Of a DNA stretch of 64,000 nt, positions 33,333-41,837 are shown piece after piece (positions within the stretch are counted from its first letter, which is position 1; the number at the start of each line of letters is the position of its first letter). Origin of the DNA: UBA11606 sp965243715. Its GTDB lineage: Bacteria; Actinomycetota; Acidimicrobiia; Acidimicrobiales; Aldehydirespiratoraceae. The stretch spans positions 62,001 to 126,000 of the forward strand of contig CBDEVU010000018.1 of NCBI GenBank assembly GCA_965243715.1, given 5' to 3'. The translations under genes and the position numbers were made by a program. The notes below the pieces were generated by a model. That model searched no databases, was not told where the DNA came from, and saw only the letters and a program-made list of their open reading frames with translations.

Positions 33333-36089
33333 TTGGACGAGCAAGAAATTGAAGAGGTTATTGAGCAGATCAAGCTTGTGCAGGTGGGGAGGAACTTTAG
33401 TGCTGACAAGGCGGCCGCTGAGATCAAGCTGTGGGGCTATGGTCCGCCAGGTGATCTAGTTGACGCAGCATTAGAACGCCTACGCCAGAGGGCTTTGGAA
33501 TGCCAAGTACTGAAAGTCCCGCACGGCGTGAGTGCGCTGGAGTACAAGACTATTGTAGGCGAAGCGCGGATAGCCCAATGGTACGTGCCGATGGAAGGTG
33601 TCGGTAGCCAGAGATGGGATTTGCTCCGCACTCGCATGGAAGACAACGGTTTCGAATCGGATGTCATTGCTTCCATCGATGCTGCGTCAACCAAAGTGCT
33701 CGGGCACCTGGCTGATCCCGGACTCCATGGCGTGTCGAAGAAGGGTCTTGTTCTCGGTTACATCCAGTCGGGCAAGACAATGAACTACGCAGCGACGATC
33801 ACCAAGGCTGCTGACGCTGGATTTCGTTTCTTCATCGTTCTTGCCGGTGTCCACAATTCCCTGCGTAGCCAGACCCAAGTGAGGCTAGATCGCGACGTTA
33901 TTGGCGATCGAGCCGAAACGTGGTGGCGTCTGACTGATGCCGAACACGATTTCGGATCCGTTATTCATAACGGAGGACTTCTGCTAAGTCGTTCGGATGT
34001 GACAACCCTTGTGGTTATCAAGAAGAACGCAGCGCGGCTACGTCGTCTGAACGAGTGGCTCAAAGACGTTCCCAAGGAGATCAGGCTCCGGTGTCCCACC
34101 CTGATTATTGATGATGAAGCTGATCAGGCTTCCCCTAATATCAAAGCCGCGCGGGACGCGGTGTCTGCAATCAACGAGCACTTGAGGAAACTCTGTGAGC
34201 TTCTTCCCTCTGCTTCCTACGTCGGGTACACGGCAACCCCGTTTGCGAATATTCTTATTGATCCAACTGTCGATGACGATCTTTTCCCAGAGAGTTTCAT
34301 CATCGATCTTCCCCGCCCAGATGGATATTTCGGTGCCGAGAAGGTCTTCGGGCGGGACGCCGTTGATGACGACGACACTGCTGTTGCCGCCGGAAAAGAC
34401 ATGATCCGCATTGTCTCGGGCAAAGAGGAAGATGATCTTCGACCCCCTCCGGGTAAGGAGGAGCGAGAGCAATTCGAACCAGTGGTTTCGTCATCGCTGC
34501 GCACTGCAGTCCTCTGGTTCATCTTGACCCGAGCGGTCCGGCGCCTCCGAGGGGACAAGGACAAGCATGCGTCGATGCTCGTCCATACTTCTCAGTATGT
34601 TGCTATGCATTTCGCGATGGCGGATTGTCTGCGGGGCCTTCTTCACGAGCTGCGCGTAAGCCAGAAATCAGCGCTTATGGACGAACTGCGTGCTCTCTGG
34701 GGAACGGAAAGCGGCCTTGTGCCAGCGGATTCGTTTGCTTTACCGACGCACAACTTCGATTGTATCGAGCCTGAAATTGAAGAGGCCCTTAATGAAGTGA
34801 AGGTGATTGTCGACAACGGTGTTTCCACGGACCGACTCAACTACGAGACCGAAGAACCCCAAATCGTGATTGCCGTCGGCGGTGGGACACTATCACGTGG
34901 GTTGACCCTAGAGGGACTCGTTGTCAGCTACTTCCTCAGAACATCGAGGACCTACGACACGCTCATGCAGATGGGTAGATGGTTCGGGTTCTGGAAAGGC
35001 TACGAGGATCTCCCCCGAGTTTGGGTCACCGACGAAATGAACCAGAATTTCAGATTCCTTGCACTCGTCGAAGAGGAAATCCGAAGCGCAATTCGTCAGA
35101 TCGAAGACGAGGGGAACACTCCCCGAGATGTGGCCATTCGGATCCGCCAGCACCCCGATTTGGCGATTACGTCAGCCTCCAAGATGCACAGTGTGGTCGA
35201 CCTCTCTCTGTCGTACGCAGGCTTGGTTCGCCAAACATTTCGGTTTGACTTAAAAAATGAGGACCGACTTCGCAGCAACATGGATGCTGGCCAATGTCTC
35301 GTGAGGGATCTTGTCGCTGCTGGTTTACCGAGACAGGACGGATTGGAGCAGCACCGAGCGGTTTTTGAGGATTGTCCTATTAATCGGATTATCAGCTTTA
35401 TTAAAGACTACGAAGTTGATGATCAACAGGGGTCGCTTAACCAAGACCTTATCATCAACTATCTCAAATCCAGAACCGACGACAGAGCAAAACTCTGGAA
35501 TGTGGCCATCATCGGAAGCGGCAGAGGAAGGCACCGAGTACCGGGAACCAAGGAATTCTATGAACCTGGAACGATCACGTTCGGGGATTCGATCACCGTC
35601 ATCAAAAACGTTCGCTCAAGGCTTGCTAATCATGACGGTCCGGCGAACATCAAAGCCCTGATGTCTCCGGGTGATCTCGCAGTGGATCTTAAGCTCGACC
35701 GGTCCGAGTTCCCTATGGAACGCCAGCTAATTCTGGAAAAGCGGGAACAGTTGGTCGAGGATCGAGGACTTCTTCTATTGTATCCAATCGCAGGAGATTC
35801 GGTGCCTCTTCGACCAACGCCCGCCGGTCAAAGGCCGGTTCGCGCAAAGCTGGGAGCGCCCAATGACATGGACGTTCTCGGGTATGGCGTCTACTTCCCC
35901 CACAGACGCGGAGGGAAGGACGCCGCCAAGATCGATGAGCAGACCTATAAGGGGCTTCCCGATTACCTATTCGGTAGGTCCGAGATAAACGAAATGGATG
36001 ACAGCGAACTCGATGCTCTCAATAAGGACTGCGAGCTGTCGATGAGCGTGGACGCAGACCGCGACGCAGAGCGACTTGGACAGGGGTAG
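33333..36089 (+). CDS. Z1 domain protein (superfamily 2 helicase-like ATPase)
   Basis: 918 residues. Walker A-like GYIQSGKT (142-149), DDEAD near 263, and the Z1 core (GGGTLSRGLTLEGL followed by RTYDTLMQMGRWFG) show a helicase-type ATPase with the Z1 module. In MORC-linked restriction-like loci described by Iyer and colleagues the Z1 protein accompanies a GHKL ATPase and a PD-(D/E)XK nuclease, exactly the next two genes here. It probably translocates or remodels DNA. Start is TTG with AGGA six bases upstream. Base composition looks lower in GC than the flanking chromosome. First gene of a five-gene operon. Confidence 0.85.
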   Translation: MDEQEIEEVIEQIKLVQVGRNFSADKAAAEIKLWGYGPPGDLVDAALERLRQRALECQVLKVPHGVSALEYKTIVGEARIAQWYVPMEGVGSQRWDLLRTRMEDNGFESDVIASIDAASTKVLGHLADPGLHGVSKKGLVLGYIQSGKTMNYAATITKAADAGFRFFIVLAGVHNSLRSQTQVRLDRDVIGDRAETWWRLTDAEHDFGSVIHNGGLLLSRSDVTTLVVIKKNAARLRRLNEWLKDVPKEIRLRCPTLIIDDEADQASPNIKAARDAVSAINEHLRKLCELLPSASYVGYTATPFANILIDPTVDDDLFPESFIIDLPRPDGYFGAEKVFGRDAVDDDDTAVAAGKDMIRIVSGKEEDDLRPPPGKEEREQFEPVVSSSLRTAVLWFILTRAVRRLRGDKDKHASMLVHTSQYVAMHFAMADCLRGLLHELRVSQKSALMDELRALWGTESGLVPADSFALPTHNFDCIEPEIEEALNEVKVIVDNGVSTDRLNYETEEPQIVIAVGGGTLSRGLTLEGLVVSYFLRTSRTYDTLMQMGRWFGFWKGYEDLPRVWVTDEMNQNFRFLALVEEEIRSAIRQIEDEGNTPRDVAIRIRQHPDLAITSASKMHSVVDLSLSYAGLVRQTFRFDLKNEDRLRSNMDAGQCLVRDLVAAGLPRQDGLEQHRAVFEDCPINRIISFIKDYEVDDQQGSLNQDLIINYLKSRTDDRAKLWNVAIIGSGRGRHRVPGTKEFYEPGTITFGDSITVIKNVRSRLANHDGPANIKALMSPGDLAVDLKLDRSEFPMERQLILEKREQLVEDRGLLLLYPIAGDSVPLRPTPAGQRPVRAKLGAPNDMDVLGYGVYFPHRRGGKDAAKIDEQTYKGLPDYLFGRSEINEMDDSELDALNKDCELSMSVDADRDAERLGQG

Positions 36090-36097
36090 ACGCCTTG

Positions 36098-37078
36098 ATG
36101 GACAACCTGAACCTAGCATGGCTCGACATGACAAGCCCCGTAGCGTCGGGAGAATTGCATACCCGCGAGTTCGCAGTGGCAACAAACAATGGTCAGGTCC
36201 GGATCGGTCTCGATGATGCAGGGCGTCGTCATCTACTAGTGCCAGCGGGAAATTATCACATCGAGGCCGATAAACGATCACGTGGGGTCCTGATCGTCAA
36301 TCAGCTCCTCATGGTTGATAGGGTGGAAACAACATTTGTTGACATCGTGTGCGTCTATACATCACTCGAAACGGTTTTCACCGAGTTCGTTTCGGACGCG
36401 TTACGGCGAATCGCAGCATCACCTGAACACCCAATTCCGGCGGTCACCGAATGCCTCATGGAGTGGCGCCGCCTTCTCGGCCGCGACACTTCTGCGCATA
36501 GCGTCTGGGAGGTAATAGGGCTGCGAGGAGAGCTCGAGATTCTACGCACCGTTGCATTGCAAAACCCGGGGATTATTGTCTCTGGGTGGCGCGGCCCCAC
36601 GGGCGGAACCTTTGATTTCCAGAACGGAGAGTTGACGATCGAGGTCAAGGCGACGACCGCCCAACAGGGAAACATCATTCACGTCCACGGACTGCAACAG
36701 CTAGACCCAGGAACAAATCAACACCTCCACATTGCGCTCGTCAGATTGCAGGAAAACGACCTTGGAGAGTCAGTAGGCGATGTCGTCAGGGACCTTCTTG
36801 AGCTTGGAGTGGCCCGTGAGTTGTTTATGCAGAAACTTGAAAAAGCAAAATTCTACCCCGATGCAGAGGAGGAATGGAGAGGCAGGTATCGGGTCGTTGA
36901 GATCGAGGTCTGGAGAGTCGACGACACCTTCCCGGGCCTGCGAAAATCTCGCATAGCGGAACGTCAACTCGACGGCGTTATTGACGTCAATTACGAACTT
37001 GATCTCTCCGCGGGTGGCCCACCGATACCACAACCCGAAATGATGAGCCTATTTCAGTCGATCGTTGGTGGCTCATGA
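36098..37078 (+). CDS. PD-(D/E)XK nuclease family protein (DUF4420-like)
   Basis: 326 residues. The nuclease core lies around residues 140-190: Glu145 in GLRGELEIL, Asp173 in TFDFQNGE, and Glu182-Val-Lys184 in LTIEVKATT, a full PD-(D/E)XK set. The N-terminal half is probably a recognition or dimer domain. The most likely role is DNA cleavage as effector of the Z1/ATPase system. ATG at 36098 is preferred over TTG at 36095. Its stop overlaps the ATPase start (ATGA). Confidence 0.8.
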   Translation: MDNLNLAWLDMTSPVASGELHTREFAVATNNGQVRIGLDDAGRRHLLVPAGNYHIEADKRSRGVLIVNQLLMVDRVETTFVDIVCVYTSLETVFTEFVSDALRRIAASPEHPIPAVTECLMEWRRLLGRDTSAHSVWEVIGLRGELEILRTVALQNPGIIVSGWRGPTGGTFDFQNGELTIEVKATTAQQGNIIHVHGLQQLDPGTNQHLHIALVRLQENDLGESVGDVVRDLLELGVARELFMQKLEKAKFYPDAEEEWRGRYRVVEIEVWRVDDTFPGLRKSRIAERQLDGVIDVNYELDLSAGGPPIPQPEMMSLFQSIVGGS

Positions 37079-38940
37079 GCAGGGCCGAGTTCGACTGGTG
37101 GCCCAAACCATTCGGCCCAGGAGACACCGCGGGAGAAGGTGCACGGAAGATTCTCGGCAAACCGAATCTCAACCCGATAGCCGTGCTGGTCCGTGAAACA
37201 GCACAAAACAGCTGGGACGCTCGAATAGCTGAGAAGGTCAGTTTTGAGATCCATGGACGGACTCTCACCGGCGACGCCCGTCAGGCTCTGACCGAAACGA
37301 TCTTTGCTCAGCCAGGGCAGGGAACCAATCTCAACGAGATTCTCCGAAAAGACTCGATCCCCGTCCTTGAAATATCCGATAGGGGAACGTCAGGACTTGG
37401 CGGACCGATCCGTAACGACCGTGTCCATGGATCCGATGTCACGGATTACATCGATCTTGTGCTGAACGTCGGCGCGAAGCGGGACGCCGTGCGAGGCGGG
37501 GGTACACACGGCTTCGGGAAAACCATCAGCTACATCGCAAGTTCGGCCCACACGGTTCTGATTCTTTCCCGAAGCAAAGAATCAGAGGGTTTAGAAACGC
37601 GACTGATCGGATCGGCGTTCGGCGACGAATTCGACTGTGACGGTCTCAAATACACGGGCCGGCAATGGTGGGGACATAAGACGGACGACGAAATGATCGA
37701 ACCTGTAACGGGTTCGGATGCTGAAGCTTTGGCGGCGCAGGTATTCTCTCGGGGTTTCGAAGACGGAGAAACTGGTACATCGCTTCTGATTATCGCCCCG
37801 ACCCTCGACGAACGCAGCCTCGAGGGTTTGCTCGGGGCCTGTGGCGATTCCATTCTCTGGCATCTCTGGCCAAAGCTCGTGCCGCATCCAGCCAACTCCC
37901 AAATCCAATCCATGCTCTTCTCCCTCCAGTACGAGGGTGAAGAGCTAAAAATCCAGGATCCCCGGAAACATCCGCTTCTCAAGCATTTTGTTGCCTCTTT
38001 GCAGGCAGTTCGAACGACCCAGAAGGAAGGAAAAGCGCCGCAGTTGCCTTTCACCAAAGTTTGTGACATCAAGATCAAAAGGCCAAAGGCAACTACTGGC
38101 CACCTCGGAATTACCCAGGGAGCGAGCGAGTTCATCGCCGAACTGCCGACGGACGAACTAGACCTCGCTCCGGTGAGTTCGCCGGTGCATTCGGTGGCGT
38201 TGATGCGTCACGATGCCGAGTTGGTTGTCACATACCTCAAGATGGACCGACCGGCAACCGACGGACTCGAAGTGGCAGGCGTGTTCCGCTGCGAATCGGC
38301 CGTCGATGATTACTTCGCCGCCTCCGAGCCTCCGACGCATGACAAGTGGGAACCCAAGGGAATGGAGGACAAGACCGCTCAGAGACACGTCAATGTGAGT
38401 CTCAAACGCATCCACGAAGAATGGAATGCGCAAGTTGGGCCATCCCGATCCAGCCCGTACAGTCCATCCGGTGCCGGATCGGAAGGATTCCTCTCGGCTG
38501 CACTCGCCGACCTCGTACCTGCCATCGGCGGAGTACAGGCTGGCTCCTATCTACCAACCGCGAGTTCCTCTTCAAAGGCAGGGAAAACCGCGAAGCCGAT
38601 AGTCCGCTTCGCGGGGGGCGCGGCACGATCCACAAGGGGGGAGATGGTCATCTTTGCGCAGCCCTTCATGGTGGAGTCACCGGCTGACGGCTACCGGATT
38701 AGATGCAACGCCGGTATCGGATTCGACGGCGGAACCGACAGTGACCATACCGATCCTGCCGCGATATTTAGCGTGGAAGGATTCATTAACGGACACTTCG
38801 ATCGGGATGCCTTTACTACCCCTGACATAGAAGAACCGGTTCTCGAACTTACCGCGGAGTCCTCCACAAAATGGATGGTCGTCATCAGCCACGAACCGGG
38901 CTACGCCATCGACATTGATCTCCGAGTCGAAGAGAACTGA
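37075..38940 (+). CDS. Second GHKL ATPase of the Z1 operon
   Basis: 621 residues. RETAQNSWDA (40-49) is the N box with Glu41 and Asn45; EISDRGTSG and GGGTHGFGKTISY are the next two ATP-site motifs. The rest, about 450 residues, is unrecognised and includes no clear nuclease motif. This is a different lineage from the MORC-like ATPase at 29334. It is coupled by overlaps to the nuclease before it and the unknown gene after it, so it likely works as ATP-driven switch or clamp in one complex with them. Confidence 0.8.
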   Translation: MSRAEFDWWPKPFGPGDTAGEGARKILGKPNLNPIAVLVRETAQNSWDARIAEKVSFEIHGRTLTGDARQALTETIFAQPGQGTNLNEILRKDSIPVLEISDRGTSGLGGPIRNDRVHGSDVTDYIDLVLNVGAKRDAVRGGGTHGFGKTISYIASSAHTVLILSRSKESEGLETRLIGSAFGDEFDCDGLKYTGRQWWGHKTDDEMIEPVTGSDAEALAAQVFSRGFEDGETGTSLLIIAPTLDERSLEGLLGACGDSILWHLWPKLVPHPANSQIQSMLFSLQYEGEELKIQDPRKHPLLKHFVASLQAVRTTQKEGKAPQLPFTKVCDIKIKRPKATTGHLGITQGASEFIAELPTDELDLAPVSSPVHSVALMRHDAELVVTYLKMDRPATDGLEVAGVFRCESAVDDYFAASEPPTHDKWEPKGMEDKTAQRHVNVSLKRIHEEWNAQVGPSRSSPYSPSGAGSEGFLSAALADLVPAIGGVQAGSYLPTASSSSKAGKTAKPIVRFAGGAARSTRGEMVIFAQPFMVESPADGYRIRCNAGIGFDGGTDSDHTDPAAIFSVEGFINGHFDRDAFTTPDIEEPVLELTAESSTKWMVVISHEPGYAIDIDLRVEEN

Positions 38941-39830
38941 TGTCGAAACTCCGAGTTCTCCCCCACAGAACCTGCGACTGCACCGCGGTCAAATTGCAAG
39001 ACTGGCAGATCGCTTATCCAAACCAAAACCCCGAACCAACTCCGGACTATCTGGAAGGTTTCGATTACGGTTCCGAACTCCGCTTTGGGTTCTCAGCATC
39101 AGTCGATCTTGAACGCGTGAGATCCGCCACAGGTCTAGATAAAACATCAAGAGTTGGCGTGTACATCATCGTTGACTGCGAAGCGTCAAAGCTGCGCCGC
39201 CGATCCTTCTTGGTGGCCGACGGCTCCGAACAGCAGGTTTGGATTACGATCGAACCGGGCCTGCTCGCAGGCAGCGTGACACTGGGAAGAGGCCTTGTCA
39301 CGATTGCCGGTGGACCTGCAGATGGCAGGGATGTCCCGAGCCGTTCCGGTTCACGACTCTGGGACGACGAATCTCGGGTCGTAACGCTCGAAGGAAATCT
39401 TTCCCGATTCCCAGTCGAATCGGCTGACTTTGCCGCCACAGGGCGACCAGCAAACGCAGCCTGGATGGTCGAAACGAATTTTGAGGACCTCAATGAATCA
39501 TTCCTCGGAACGGTGCGTTTGCTGGTCAACTTGGCCCATCCGGCCGGTGCGGCGGTGCTGGACAGAGCCCACACGACAACAACTGAACTGTATTCCAGCG
39601 CGCTGAGAGCAGATATCGCCCGCCAACTGTTACAGGCGCTGGTCAACGACGATCGGGTGAAATCGGTCAAGGACGCATCACACGAGAGCGTCTTCGGCGT
39701 CGTCAATGAAATGTTTGAATGCCAGCTTCGCATGGATCTTAACCAAGCTCTCGAGAAGTTACGCAAGAATCCCTCGCTTCTGGATGCTCAGATTCAAGAC
39801 AGCTTTAGTTACCTCGGAAACTTAAAGTGA
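38940..39830 (+). CDS. Unknown protein of the Z1 operon
   Basis: 296 residues, no family recognised. The N-terminal half looks beta-rich; residues from about 200 on look helical, ending in a charged segment. No nuclease, nucleotide-binding or membrane feature is visible. ATG overlaps the ATPase stop (TGATG) and its own stop overlaps the next start, so it is an integral member of the operon. It could be a specificity or scaffold subunit, which is inference. Confidence 0.7.
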   Translation: MSKLRVLPHRTCDCTAVKLQDWQIAYPNQNPEPTPDYLEGFDYGSELRFGFSASVDLERVRSATGLDKTSRVGVYIIVDCEASKLRRRSFLVADGSEQQVWITIEPGLLAGSVTLGRGLVTIAGGPADGRDVPSRSGSRLWDDESRVVTLEGNLSRFPVESADFAATGRPANAAWMVETNFEDLNESFLGTVRLLVNLAHPAGAAVLDRAHTTTTELYSSALRADIARQLLQALVNDDRVKSVKDASHESVFGVVNEMFECQLRMDLNQALEKLRKNPSLLDAQIQDSFSYLGNLK

Positions 39831-40528
39831 CCCCGCGTTACGTCTACCCACGACTTTCGACCATTGACGCAGAAGCTGTGCTGGCCCAACTCGGCGAAAC
39901 ACCTGAATTCGCGTTCTTCCATGACAAGGCAGCTCCATTCGCATCCGGTGCCCCGGTACCCGAGGACGTCCTCGAAACCGTTCGGGATGCAGTGATTAAA
40001 GCAGCATCGCCTTGGGCCGCAAACGGACCCCGCCCACTCGAAGTCGCTGCTTGGGACCGCGCCGTTGGACGGGCCCTTTACGAATCTATGCAGGTTCTTC
40101 CCGCCGATGCTGCGCACGGTGAAATATGGGCGTTTCTCACCCTCGTGCTCCTTCCCGATATCGCTGTCAAACGGTTCTCTGATCGTCATCGAGATCGGAT
40201 GCTCGGACGATCTCGGAACGTCTTTTCTCGGACTTGGTGGCGCCATCACGTGCTGTGTGACGTTGAAACCCCCGAAGGAGTTGATCCGCTCGGGGAGGAC
40301 GAACTCGTCGGCATCTTCGAACGGGGACGAATGTCACGAAACAACGACATTGCCGTCGAGTTGGCAAGAGTAATCCTCGATCACAAGGGATCCGACCGGT
40401 CAGAATTCGCAAGGCGCTTATCGAAACGAGTAAGGGCCCAATCCGGACCTCTGCTGCTGGACGTGCTCGGACGGGAACAGCTCAAGGCGTTGGTTTCCGA
40501 ACTCGCAGAACGAGAAGTGCCCGCCTAG
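39827..40528 (+). CDS. DUF6339-like protein, last gene of the Z1 operon
   Basis: 233 residues starting with GTG in a GTGA overlap. The opening TPRYVYPRLS, a central WAFLTLVLLPDIAVKRF and RTWWRHHVL resemble the DUF6339 family, which I recall at the end of Z1 / PD-(D/E)XK operons; this assignment is from memory. It is soluble and mostly helical. Function unknown. Its stop is 10 bases from the convergent MFS gene, marking the right edge of the island. Confidence 0.6.
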   Translation: MTPRYVYPRLSTIDAEAVLAQLGETPEFAFFHDKAAPFASGAPVPEDVLETVRDAVIKAASPWAANGPRPLEVAAWDRAVGRALYESMQVLPADAAHGEIWAFLTLVLLPDIAVKRFSDRHRDRMLGRSRNVFSRTWWRHHVLCDVETPEGVDPLGEDELVGIFERGRMSRNNDIAVELARVILDHKGSDRSEFARRLSKRVRAQSGPLLLDVLGREQLKALVSELAEREVPA

Positions 40529-40538
40529 GTCTCGGGGT

Positions 40539-41789
40539 TCAGCCGCTCTCAGGAATGCGATTGGTGGCGGCGAAAACGGCCGCGGCGAGGGGAACGGCGG
40601 CCCACAGGAGCGCGGTGGTCCGGAAGCTGTCGGTGACCGATTCGGTGATCGCAAAGGCAATCGGTCCCACGGCGGACGAGAGCACCGCGATGGATGTCAT
40701 CGTGCCCTGAATAGAACCGAGGTAGCCCACGCCAAACCAACTCGGAATCAGCGCCGCGCCTAGGGTGCGGATGGCCCCTGCGCCAATGCCAAACACCGTG
40801 GCGTAGACAATAACGGTTGGGGTCGTTGCCGCCGTTCCCGCTAGTAACAGGGTCACGCTCAGCAGAATCAGCGTACCGGCCGGGGCCAAACGGCCATCGA
40901 AACGGTCAAGGAGGTATCCCATCACCGGACCGGCGAGGGACGTTCCCGCTACTTGGGGCAAAAACATGACCGCGGCTTGGGTTGCGCTGAACCCGCTCTC
41001 GCCCAGTAACGAGATCTGGTGGAAGTTGAGGGCCGTGCCTAGCATAGATGCGCCGCCTGTTGCCACGGCCAAGGCCCAGAAACCACGGGTCCGCAAGGCG
41101 GCTTTTTGGCTAACGCTCTTGCGACTTTGCCTATTGTCGGAATCACCTTCGGGTTGACGGCCCTCCGGGGTTTGGTCTACAGATGCGGGCGAATCGAGCA
41201 TCCCGAACCAGGCGATGGGAATAACGACGAGTGCGATCGTTGCTGCCGCCACTAGCCAGGTGTTGCGCCAACCCACCACGACAATCGTGAAGCTGAGTGC
41301 GACCGGGACCAGCGCCATTATCGAAGACGAGACCGTCATGGCAATTCCCAGGGCCAAGCCGCGGCGGCGTTCGAACCACAGCGACACGGCCACGGTGCTC
41401 ACCAGCGAAAGGCTTCCTTGTCCCAACATGCGGATGAAGAAAAAGCCAAGCGTCAAACCAATTAGGCCCTGCACGCCCGCCATGTAAATCAGCGCTCCAG
41501 TGAAGAACATGGCAATGATGGTCATGGCCCGCCGCACGCCGAAACGGTCGATCCAACGGCCGACGGTGGGCATCAGCAAAGAACCAGCGAGCGTGCCCAC
41601 CGCGTAGCCCGCCGAGATGGCGTTCTTGGAGAGGTCAAGGTCATCAGCGAAATGGTCGATAAAGACGCTAACGCCAATGGTTTGGCCTGGCCCGGTGAGG
41701 CCCAGCGTGATCGTGGCCAAAGCAAGGATTCGCCAGCCGGAGAAGGGCTTGTCGGTCGTAGGGGTGTCGTTGGACGGCGCTCTCGGCAT
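40539..41789 (-). CDS. MFS transporter (oxalate/monocarboxylate-like)
   Basis: A 416-residue 12-helix major facilitator. The loop GRWIDRFGVRRA is motif A and FIRMLGQGSLSLVS is typical of the OFA/monocarboxylate-like group. Substrate unknown. ATG at 41789 is preferred because the upstream frame overlaps the divergent glycosylase gene; TAGACT lies eight bases before it. It abuts the defence island but belongs to the flanking chromosome by base composition. Confidence 0.8.
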   Translation of the reverse strand: MPRAPSNDTPTTDKPFSGWRILALATITLGLTGPGQTIGVSVFIDHFADDLDLSKNAISAGYAVGTLAGSLLMPTVGRWIDRFGVRRAMTIIAMFFTGALIYMAGVQGLIGLTLGFFFIRMLGQGSLSLVSTVAVSLWFERRRGLALGIAMTVSSSIMALVPVALSFTIVVVGWRNTWLVAAATIALVVIPIAWFGMLDSPASVDQTPEGRQPEGDSDNRQSRKSVSQKAALRTRGFWALAVATGGASMLGTALNFHQISLLGESGFSATQAAVMFLPQVAGTSLAGPVMGYLLDRFDGRLAPAGTLILLSVTLLLAGTAATTPTVIVYATVFGIGAGAIRTLGAALIPSWFGVGYLGSIQGTMTSIAVLSSAVGPIAFAITESVTDSFRTTALLWAAVPLAAAVFAATNRIPESG

Positions 41790-41797
41790 CGCTTGCG

Positions 41798-41803
41798 AGT
41801 CTA
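41798..41803 (-). promoter_or_regulatory. -10-like TAGACT, 8 bases before the MFS ATG
   Basis: Leftward TAGACT is 8 bases upstream of the ATG at 41789, with no Shine-Dalgarno, fitting a leaderless transcript. Confidence 0.35.
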
Positions 41804-41825
41804 GAGATGGTGGTCTCCAGTCCTG

Positions 41826-41831
41826 TACGCT
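41826..41831 (+). promoter_or_regulatory. -10-like TACGCT, 6 bases before an ATT start
   Basis: TACGCT ends 6 bases before ATT at 41838, the place where the YcaQ-like protein should begin. Same spacing as other leaderless genes in the window. Confidence 0.4.
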
Positions 41832-41837
41832 GGGTCG

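Noticed and set aside
27392..40528. Known BREX, DISARM or Wadjet system
   Set aside because: No PglZ, BrxC, DrmA/DrmB, phospholipase-D or SMC-like component is present; the families match Z1/MORC-type loci instead.
27349..40538. Island carried by an integrase or flanked by att repeats
   Set aside because: No integrase, transposase, tRNA or direct repeat at either edge.
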